Positions 57,047 through 64,000 of a stretch of DNA of 64,000 nucleotides are shown here, piece after piece. Every line of letters begins with the position of its first letter. The stretch's first letter is position 1. The notes below the pieces were generated by a model. The model made no database searches. It saw only the letters and a list, made by a program, of their open reading frames with translations, and was not told the origin of the DNA. Source of the stretch: Palleronia aestuarii (GTDB taxonomy: Bacteria > Pseudomonadota > Alphaproteobacteria > Rhodobacterales > Rhodobacteraceae); NCBI RefSeq assembly GCF_003253995.1, contig NZ_QKZL01000015.1:3915-67914 (forward strand), read 5' to 3'. The position numbers and the translations under genes are program-made.

Positions 57047-60000
57047 GTGGCAGGTCTCGACATTCGAAATGCGGACAATCGGGCACTGAGACGCCTGCCG
57101 GGGATCGGAAAGGTCGGGGCTCGCAAGATTGAAGATGCCGTCAAGAGCGGTGCCGTCATCGAATCCGTTGGCGAGCTGGCCGCCATCGCCGGGGTGCGGC
57201 GGAGCTTCCTGCCCGCACTTGCAGCCGCGGTAGAGCTTAGACCGGACCGGACCCGCCCCGAGATCGACACGCGGCTTCCAGTGGTCCGATTGCCCGAACT
57301 TAACGTGGTCGGCCCGGCGCCTACTTGGAACATTTTCCCTCACGAATGGAGTTTGCGCGCTGCGGCTCAGGGCCCCGGCACCGCAGACTTCGCCGGTTGG
57401 ACGGTGGCTTGGGAATACGATTCACTTCGGGGCCGACGGCGGCTGACCGCAGATCTGGACGCCGATGGCGAAGTAGGGTTGACGGTGCGGGGCCAGGATC
57501 GCCCCGCATCCTTCGTCCCGGCCATGTCGGTTTTCGTCGCCGATGAAATTGGGCGCATCGTCGCGGAACGGCACACGACGCTGCCGAATGACGCTTTGCT
57601 GCGGATCCGCCTTCCGGAGACGCGTCAGGACGATCGCCTGCGCATCGCCGTCAGGAAAACGGCGGCCGACACGGATTCCGGTCTTACGCTGGATTGGGCC
57701 GTCACGCGTCGCCTCCATCCCAGAGGCACGGCACCGAGCGAAAGCGGGTCGGTCGACCTGTCCCGTGACAGCGAACTTCTGGTCGAGGCGCACTTTCCCG
57801 CGCAATTCGACACGATCCGGGCAACCGTCCGGACCGAATATGGCTTGATCCTGTTCGACGGAGATCTTGCGTTCGAAGCCCTCGCGGGCGATGACGATGT
57901 CGACGCGGGAGAGTCAATCGATGCCCGTCGTCTGACAATCGAAATCGCGCCGCCGAACGAGGACGCTTTCACCGTTCGTCTGGACGAGGATCTGCGGGTC
58001 GTCGCGAATCCCTACCTGTCGCATAAGATAAAGGCCTCCTTCGCGCTGCTCGACGCGTCCAGTTTCGATATGGTTTGGCGGGGCGAGGAGCGATTTGCCA
58101 TCGATGTCGATGGCACCGCCCGCGTGGTGCTCCGGCACCACGGCGTCATCGACGATCTGGCCGTGGAAGTGGAAGCGCCGACGGGCGAGATTCTGGGGCG
58201 GCTCGATGTGGACGCCGAGGCATTGCGCAGCGGAACCGAGCTGGTGGTCGCGGTTCCGCCCAAGGAACTGGTAGGTTCCGTCGGTGGTTTCGAGCAGCTG
58301 CCCGTCCGTCCCGACAAGGCGCTCTGCCGCCTCCTCGATCCGTCAGGCGAGAAGACCTATGCCGATCGGCAGGTCATCTTCTATCTGTCCCAAACCCCCA
58401 ATCCAGGAGAGAGCGATTACAGCCCTTATCTCGCTGCACGCTCCGAGAGCGGGGGCTATTTCACGATCGACCTTCCGACGGGTCCGTTCACCGGCGCTTT
58501 CGCGCGCGTGGGCGTGGCACTCGACGGGGCACGTTTCGTCGATGTCGAGATCAGGCTGGAGCGCGACACCATTACCTTCGAGGAAGGCGGTGCGCTTCGG
58601 ACTCGTGAGGCGCTGTTCTTGCCGGGCCGAATCCTGCTGGTCGTCGCGAATGACGAGGACGGTGGGCCGGGCGAGGATTGCGAGTGTTCGGGCCGGTTCG
58701 ACAAGGCGCATGCCGTCGTCGACGAATTCAACTACTCGACCGTCGTGCGAACCACGGAGCCGGCCATTCGCGGCTACGAGCTGCGCGACGAGGGCATGGT
58801 GACTGTCGCTGAGATCGCCGATCTGGTGCCCGAGGATACCGCAGGTTTTCTCGCGCGCATTCCCGATCGCCTGCACGGGAGTCTGATCGTCAAGGATATC
58901 CTGTTGGGGGCGGTGAACCGCAGCGGGGGCCTCGATGCCACCGTGATCGAATCGGCCATTGCGAAGTCGAACGCACGGGCCCTGAAATCCGGTTTGGCCC
59001 TGCAAGACCGGGTTCGTGCACGCGGCCGCGCAATCCTGAACGCCGACAGGGAGATCGACTGGGACGACGAGCCGACGGTCTATCAGGCGACCAGCCTCGC
59101 ACATGGCCACCTGCTGCAGTTCAAGCAGGAATGGATCGCGGACGGCTATTCGCTGGGCGACGTCGTCCATTCCCTTCCCCTTGCCCCGGGTCAGCAGAAG
59201 CAGATTGCCGTGATCGACTGGGAAAGCCGCGTCTCTGCGCGGCTGGACGAGAATCGCATCTCGACCGAAGCCGTCGATAGCACCCTCGATCGGATGCGCG
59301 ATGTGAACGAGGTCGCCGCGGGCGTGCTGAAGCAGAACAGCCGGGGCGGGTCGTCATCCCGGGTCTGGGGGGTCGGAGGCGGAATTGGCATCGGAGCCAT
59401 CATCCCGCCCGTCGGCGGACTTCTGGGCGTGGCGGGAGGCTACTCGTCCTCCAGTGCATCGTCTTGGCAGAACCATACGCGCCGTAACACCATGTCTTCC
59501 GCCCAGAACCTGCGCGACCGGACGGTGCAGTCCGCGGCCGCAACCCGTGGTCAACGAGCGACCGTGGTGCAGACCGTGCGCCAGGGCGAAACCTTCACGG
59601 CGACGACGGAGACGGTGTCGAACTGGAACCACTGCCATTCCCTGACCATCCAGTATTTCGAGGTCCTGCGGCACTACCGGATCGAAACGCGTCTGGCCTC
59701 CGTACAGGAATGCCTTTTCGTGCCGCTGCTCATGAAGCCGTTCGATCGGTCCAAGGCGCTGCGCTGGCGCGAGATACTGGAGGCGTCGATCCTGCGCCGT
59801 GACCTGCATGATGCTTTCGCGGCGATGGCGCGGATGGCGGTCGATCATGCCGGCAGCGATCTGCCGGAAGGCACCTACGCGGATGCGCCGCTCCACGGTC
59901 TCAACGGCGAAGTGACGATACATTTCCGCCTGCCCACGCCAACGGAGATCCTCGGCACGGACAGTGCGAAGTGGATGAAGACCCATCTCACGGCATGGAG

Positions 60001-62893
60001 CGCCTATAATCCGGGCCTCATGGCTATGGTGGACGATTTTCAGGAAGCCGATGATCGCGGGCGCCATGCGCTGTTCGAGCGCCACGTAGCCCCGGTCATT
60101 GCCGGTCAGATTGTCGATGCACTGAGCTTTCGGGCGGTGATCGCGGATCCCGAGGGGACGAATGAGCGTCGGGTCGACCTGCCGCTCGATGCGACACTGG
60201 TGGGCGAGTTTCGCAACGACAAGCCGCTAACCGTGTCGATCCGCCAGACCGGAGCGCTGCCGCCTGATCTCGTTCGTGCGCGCATCCGGGCGATAGAGAT
60301 CGAAAAGTCCGATCTCCTCGGGGCGGTCCTGAGCCGACCGGACAAAGACGACCTTTTCTACCTTGACCTGATGCCCGTCGGATCCAGCGCGTTGGTCGTA
60401 CGAGGTACGCTTCGATATCGGACCGATTTCGCGTCCGGGACGCTGTTCGGACCGACGCGCATTCGCGACGACCTCCTGGACCGACAGGCGGGCGCCCGCG
60501 GTATGATCCCGCCACCGATCTACATACCGACGCCGATGTCGCGCAGCGAGATGGTCGATCCGCGGAAGGAGGACGCTCGTCGGGACGCCGAACTGCTGGA
60601 CCATCTGAACGACAATCTGGAATTCTACCATCAGCTCATCTGGCGCGGCATGGATGATGCCCGTCGCTTCATGTTCCTCGACGGCATTCAAGTGGTTGAC
60701 TGGTCGGAGACAACCGCGGATCGCTACCCTGATGGCGTGGTGCGATCCGTCGCCTCCGTGGTCGAGAACGAGGTCATCGGCGTTGTCGGTAACAGTCTCG
60801 TCCTGCCGGTGGCGCCAGGATTCCGGTTGGACCCCGGCGTGCGCGGCAAGGCGATCGATCTCTTCAGCCTTTACCGTCCTGATACGCCGTTCGAGCCGAT
60901 CCGCGTCAGCATGCCCACCAGCGGCGTGTTCGCAGAGGCTGTGATGGGGCATTGCAACAGCTGTGAGCGGATCGAGAACGATCGATTCTGGAAATGGCAC
61001 GAAGTTCCGATTCCCAATGCCCCCACAGCCATTTCCGAGGTTTCGACCGCATCGCGTGCCGCACCGCCACCAAATCTCGATCCCACCGAATACCCGTCTC
61101 CGCTGGTCTCGATCCAGAACGCGCCCAATGTTCCCGAGCCCTCCTTGGGGCGGGCCACGGCCGAGCTCTTGGGCAAGTCGGGCGTGTTCCCTGACGCAGC
61201 CGGTCTCGACCGCACGCAGCAGAATGCGATGTCGGCCTATTCCAAGCAACTCGACACGGCGAAGGGTTTCGGCGACCAGGCCGCGGGTCTCACCGCGCTC
61301 GGCGCCAAGCTCGATGCCATCATGCAGGCGCGCAAGAACAACCTGATGACCGCCGATGAAGCCGCGTCGGCGACGAAGGACGCCTTTTCCCAAGCTCAAA
61401 AGGCGTCCGACGTGGCGATCGACACCGCGCGCGCCGCAGCGGCGGGCGCAGCAACGGGGGGCAAGGGGGGCAGCACGCCGCGAGCTTTGCCCGGTCTCAC
61501 ACCGGAGGCTACGCGCGATCTGCTGGCGCAGACGGGGAGAGCAAAGACCGCCGAGCTGAGCGTGCGGGACGACGACGGGCAGTTCGACCTCAAGCTGGCA
61601 TCAGCGATCGATGATCCCTTTCGTGGAATGGAGTCCGACCTGAGTGACGATCCCCTTTTGTCGCGCTTCAATCCTCTCGCCTGGTCGAATCCCACCGAGG
61701 AAGATCGCGTCGCCGCGGCGCTGGACATCTTCTCCCGAATTTACGGTGCGACCTACGCCGACCTCGACCGTCGGTTAGCCCTCTCGGTGGCCTATGCCGT
61801 TGAGCGAGACCGCGAATGGACTACACGGCCCGATGACGCGGCATTCGCTCAGGCCTATGCCGACAACCGTCATCCTGTGTCCCGTGCCCGGGGCCGATCA
61901 GAGTCGGAAGCGCCAGCCGCAAGATTGTTCGAGACGATCCGCGAACATGCCGGTGTCGGAATGCCGGCCGGCATGTACACGTCGGTTCCCACCGAGGACG
62001 AGCTCGATGACATGGCACCGAGCGAACGGGTGGCCGCCGTCCAGGCCATCATGGCCGAGTACGGCGTGGATGAACCGCAAGCGAAGCGTCAACCTTGGAG
62101 TGCCGTGTTTCTGACGGCCTGTCTGAGACGCCTGGCGGCGCCTGAAGCGGATCGGATCGATGCGAGCGACGGCTTTGCGCCCAGCGGCGCGCACCGAACC
62201 TATTTCATCCGCGGGTTCAGAAACGCTCGCCGTGGTCTACTGGACCGACCTTTCTGGACGAGCGAGCGCAGCGAGGTCCCGATTTCGGCCGGCGATCTGA
62301 TTCTCAAGACGCGTTCAGGGGACTTGGCGACCTTTACTCGCCACGGCGGGTATTCGGGACATTGGGATGAAGTCTCGGCGCAGTGGGCTGCTCGCTTGGA
62401 CGCAGAGGCCGCCGGACAGACCCTGCCGCGCCTGTCCGCATGGGCACGTTCGCTGCATTCCGATCTAGTCGTGTATGTCGGACCGCTGGCTGCAGATACC
62501 ATGTCCCCGCCTTCGGGCCGCTTCGCCGTCACTTTGGGCGGTAACACCCGCGATGTCCGGACCCGGCGAGCGAACACCGTCGGGATGAAAATCTACCGCC
62601 TGGATGCAGACGATGTGATCGAGAACGAGGTCGAACGGAACCTGACTGATGTGGTGACGATCGACACATCGTTCGCAGTGCTGCACCGCCCCACGCCCGC
62701 GCAGAGAGCGGCTCAGATCACGGCGCTCCACCCCGATCTCGTGGAACGTGGCGCCCGATCGCACGCGATTGATCGGGTGATCGATGAAGGTCGCGACCTG
62801 CGGTACCTGGACGACGGCGAAACACCAACCGACGAACCTGAGAACGAAGGAGATTTCCCGGAGGATGGAGGTGGCGGGACGATACTCGTCTGA
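57047..62893 (+). CDS. Giant protein with N-terminal HhH and C-terminal DUF2272-like domain
   Basis: This 1,948-aa protein of unknown function starts at GTG (57047), behind a GGGGGG run; a longer frame to 56816 crosses decayed DNA. Residues 11-62 form a helix-hairpin-helix region (LPGIGKVGARKIEDAV). Residues about 85-550 look like several beta domains (ADLDADGEVGLTVRGQDRP; FSLYRPD-type repeats later). About 690-770 contains ATSLAHGHLLQFKQEWIADG and LPLAPGQQKQIAVIDWESR, then a glycine-rich hydrophobic hairpin (GVGGGIGIGAIIPPVGGLLG, about 773-793). An Ala-rich coiled region covers about 1400-1490. The C-terminus (about 1683-1860) has PWSAVFLTACL, GDLILKTRSGD, HSDLVVYVG and LGGNTRDVR, a DUF2272/NlpC-P60-like pattern. 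There is no signal peptide. Confidence 0.7.
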   Translation: MAGLDIRNADNRALRRLPGIGKVGARKIEDAVKSGAVIESVGELAAIAGVRRSFLPALAAAVELRPDRTRPEIDTRLPVVRLPELNVVGPAPTWNIFPHEWSLRAAAQGPGTADFAGWTVAWEYDSLRGRRRLTADLDADGEVGLTVRGQDRPASFVPAMSVFVADEIGRIVAERHTTLPNDALLRIRLPETRQDDRLRIAVRKTAADTDSGLTLDWAVTRRLHPRGTAPSESGSVDLSRDSELLVEAHFPAQFDTIRATVRTEYGLILFDGDLAFEALAGDDDVDAGESIDARRLTIEIAPPNEDAFTVRLDEDLRVVANPYLSHKIKASFALLDASSFDMVWRGEERFAIDVDGTARVVLRHHGVIDDLAVEVEAPTGEILGRLDVDAEALRSGTELVVAVPPKELVGSVGGFEQLPVRPDKALCRLLDPSGEKTYADRQVIFYLSQTPNPGESDYSPYLAARSESGGYFTIDLPTGPFTGAFARVGVALDGARFVDVEIRLERDTITFEEGGALRTREALFLPGRILLVVANDEDGGPGEDCECSGRFDKAHAVVDEFNYSTVVRTTEPAIRGYELRDEGMVTVAEIADLVPEDTAGFLARIPDRLHGSLIVKDILLGAVNRSGGLDATVIESAIAKSNARALKSGLALQDRVRARGRAILNADREIDWDDEPTVYQATSLAHGHLLQFKQEWIADGYSLGDVVHSLPLAPGQQKQIAVIDWESRVSARLDENRISTEAVDSTLDRMRDVNEVAAGVLKQNSRGGSSSRVWGVGGGIGIGAIIPPVGGLLGVAGGYSSSSASSWQNHTRRNTMSSAQNLRDRTVQSAAATRGQRATVVQTVRQGETFTATTETVSNWNHCHSLTIQYFEVLRHYRIETRLASVQECLFVPLLMKPFDRSKALRWREILEASILRRDLHDAFAAMARMAVDHAGSDLPEGTYADAPLHGLNGEVTIHFRLPTPTEILGTDSAKWMKTHLTAWSAYNPGLMAMVDDFQEADDRGRHALFERHVAPVIAGQIVDALSFRAVIADPEGTNERRVDLPLDATLVGEFRNDKPLTVSIRQTGALPPDLVRARIRAIEIEKSDLLGAVLSRPDKDDLFYLDLMPVGSSALVVRGTLRYRTDFASGTLFGPTRIRDDLLDRQAGARGMIPPPIYIPTPMSRSEMVDPRKEDARRDAELLDHLNDNLEFYHQLIWRGMDDARRFMFLDGIQVVDWSETTADRYPDGVVRSVASVVENEVIGVVGNSLVLPVAPGFRLDPGVRGKAIDLFSLYRPDTPFEPIRVSMPTSGVFAEAVMGHCNSCERIENDRFWKWHEVPIPNAPTAISEVSTASRAAPPPNLDPTEYPSPLVSIQNAPNVPEPSLGRATAELLGKSGVFPDAAGLDRTQQNAMSAYSKQLDTAKGFGDQAAGLTALGAKLDAIMQARKNNLMTADEAASATKDAFSQAQKASDVAIDTARAAAAGAATGGKGGSTPRALPGLTPEATRDLLAQTGRAKTAELSVRDDDGQFDLKLASAIDDPFRGMESDLSDDPLLSRFNPLAWSNPTEEDRVAAALDIFSRIYGATYADLDRRLALSVAYAVERDREWTTRPDDAAFAQAYADNRHPVSRARGRSESEAPAARLFETIREHAGVGMPAGMYTSVPTEDELDDMAPSERVAAVQAIMAEYGVDEPQAKRQPWSAVFLTACLRRLAAPEADRIDASDGFAPSGAHRTYFIRGFRNARRGLLDRPFWTSERSEVPISAGDLILKTRSGDLATFTRHGGYSGHWDEVSAQWAARLDAEAAGQTLPRLSAWARSLHSDLVVYVGPLAADTMSPPSGRFAVTLGGNTRDVRTRRANTVGMKIYRLDADDVIENEVERNLTDVVTIDTSFAVLHRPTPAQRAAQITALHPDLVERGARSHAIDRVIDEGRDLRYLDDGETPTDEPENEGDFPEDGGGGTILV

Positions 62894-63154
62894 CCTGACT
62901 GATTGGCGCGCTGCTCAGCGATTGAACGAAGGTTCGGCCCTCACGAGGCTCTGGAGCTTGATCGTCGAGACGCCAGGCCACTGGTGGTCTATTCCCGGTC
63001 GAAGACCTATGCAGCGATCCGGGAGCTGGCGGTGTATGGCAGAATGAACGGGCGATCTGGCTCCCCCGCCGAATATTTTTCTCGACATGTCCGTCTCGAT
63101 CGTCGCTGGGGTCCACCGCTACTTCGTTTTGATGATCCACCGGGGCAAGCCGTC

Positions 63155-63391
63155 ATGGTCAAAAAGACCGACAATCCGAATTCGCTCAATTCGATCAAGG
63201 CGAAGAAAGTCGAAACGGTGCCCTCCGCACAAAATTGGGTGGCCGCGACAATCGACGCGCATGGCCTCGACCCGACTTCCGACCCGCTCACGGAGGGCGT
63301 CATCAGACTGGCAAGCTTCATCGTGGGTTTCAACACACCTTTCCCGAAACAGCGCCGTGTCGATCTGGAACGATGGGCTATAGCCGATTGA
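63155..63391 (+). CDS. Hypothetical 78-aa protein after the giant gene
   Basis: Not recognised. The ATG at 63155 has a GGGGCAA site about 10 bases upstream. The product MVKKTDNPNSLNSIKAKKVE is polar and basic at its start, followed by two helices (QNWVAATIDAHGL and TEGVIRLASFIVGF). The frame extends left to 62903 without a stop, so a longer form (up to 162 residues) is possible. It is 260 bases downstream of the giant gene and may be its partner. Confidence 0.45.
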   Translation: MVKKTDNPNSLNSIKAKKVETVPSAQNWVAATIDAHGLDPTSDPLTEGVIRLASFIVGFNTPFPKQRRVDLERWAIAD

Positions 63392-63790
63392 AACCGGCCC
63401 TCCGAGCGGTCCGCAGCGAATGCCGGGTTCGTCCGCATAGTGTGATTTTACGCTAGGCCCGTCGAGCGTCCGGACTGACGGACATCGCCACCCTGGCCTG
63501 ATCCTCCGGCGCCGATCCCCACACCCGCCACTCTCCAAGCGCGGTTCCTCTGCGGACACGTCCCGCGGGCGGTGACGTCCCGCGGGAGAGAGAAGAGCGG
63601 GCTTCTTTCAGGATGAATGTCCGGGAGGAAGAGACGGGAGCGGTGCGCCACGGCGAAACCGGACCGCAACCCCTTCCCTGACATCCGGGACCGGCCAGGC
63701 GGCGTCCCACCGTCCGGCCGAGGCCGAGCCTGTCGAGCAGGCTCAAGGGCGCAGCAAGACGCCCCCAAGGGACATCCACCACGAGCCTGA
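63392..63790. other. Gene-free stretch
   Basis: No supported gene. Short CG-rich inverted repeats occur (for example GTCCCGCGGG words near 63560-63585), but no terminator with T-tract is clear. Confidence 0.4.
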
Positions 63791-63805
63791 AAGGAGGTGA
63801 GAACA

Positions 63806-63916
63806 CTGGAAACCTACTGGCACGCGCGCCGGGCTGAAGCTTGGGCGCTGTTGAGGAAGGGCGGCCTCTCTCGCCGGATCGCCCGCGCCTTCCTCCTCCA
63901 GCACGGCACCGTCTGA
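63806..63916 (+). CDS. Possible 36-aa peptide
   Basis: A full consensus ribosome site AAGGAGGTGA (63791-63800) stands 5 bases before CTG at 63806, opening a 37-codon frame to TGA at 63916. The product is a short basic amphipathic peptide with Trp residues (ETYWHARRAEAWALLRKGGL). Initiation at CTG is unusual; a GTG overlaps the ribosome site itself. Kept because the site is perfect and a strong hairpin follows 12 bases later. Confidence 0.4.
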   Translation: METYWHARRAEAWALLRKGGLSRRIARAFLLQHGTV

Positions 63917-63928
63917 CGACGAGCCACG

Positions 63929-63952
63929 CCGCAGCCCCTCGCGGGGCTGCGG
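63929..63952. terminator. Perfect GC hairpin at the window's right end
   Basis: A 10-bp perfect stem (63929-63938 with 63943-63952) has a 4-base loop TCGC and no T-tract. It lies 12 bases after the 36-aa frame. Confidence 0.5.
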
Positions 63953-64000
63953 CACCCATACCGCATCCGGCGCTGCGGCGCCACGAGAGACATGGAGGCC

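Noticed and set aside
1-64000. tRNA, rRNA or CRISPR features
   Set aside because: No cloverleaf with a CCA-type acceptor, no rRNA-like conserved stretch and no short repeat-spacer array was seen on reading either strand.

Overview
The window looks like part of a conjugative plasmid or chromid from an alphaproteobacterium, most likely a Rhodobacteraceae (Roseobacter-group) bacterium. The reasons are the high GC content, the RepC-type replication protein, a VirB/VirD4 type IV secretion system with Vir-like DNA-processing genes, a gene pair resembling the RcgA/RcgR families of that group, and an HWE histidine kinase. I saw no rRNA, tRNA or CRISPR array. All assignments come from reading the sequence and from memory of the families; no database search was run.

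Layout. 382-2168: four small unrecognised genes ending in a clear terminator. 2378-9110: a DNA-processing block with VirC2-like and VirC1 proteins, an array of about 32-bp degenerate repeats, a T-DNA-border-like nick site beside a 9-bp inverted repeat (putative oriT), then VirD1-, VirD2- and VirD4-type proteins. 9095-19787: a leftward virB operon with virB1, 2, 3, 4, a 42-aa VirB7-like lipoprotein, virB5, a small secreted protein, virB6, 8, 9, 10 and 11, preceded by two small genes. 20308-22996: an RcgA/RcgR-like membrane protein and hydrolase pair, flanked by a 24-bp near-identical inverted motif whose other copy lies upstream of virB. 23440-27839: a replication block with a putative antisense RNA, RepC, a nuclease and a TPR protein, followed by a resolvase.

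28633-36371 is accessory: an HWE kinase, a VapBC-type toxin-antitoxin pair with a palindromic operator, a lipoprotein, stress genes of the GSP17M/DUF2382 type, a PAS-LuxR regulator and an MscS remnant. 36457-46276 is bounded by 38-bp Tn3-type inverted repeats (36/38 identical). It carries an ECF sigma/anti-sigma pair, a sulfite dehydrogenase with its cytochrome c, an AcfC-like binding protein, a YeiH-type exporter, a uracil-DNA-glycosylase-like protein, tnpA, tnpR and a DUF6429 gene. I read it as one mobile sulfite-handling transposon.

46490-50647 is a candidate defence operon: an OLD-family ATPase/Toprim nuclease followed by an Mrr-nuclease/nSTAND NTPase. 50740-56826 is insertion-sequence territory: an intact IS5-like element, a frameshifted IS110 that has removed the start of a SRAP/YedK gene, an acetyltransferase, a TrbM-like conjugation protein with a small partner, and FG-GAP and IS256 remnants. 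57047-62893 encodes one 1,948-residue protein with an N-terminal helix-hairpin-helix and a C-terminal DUF2272-like domain; its function is unknown.

The clearest connected story is conjugation. A relaxosome of the VirC/VirD1/VirD2 type, a border-like oriT, VirD4 and a VirB channel together resemble the Agrobacterium T-DNA machinery, used here for plasmid transfer.
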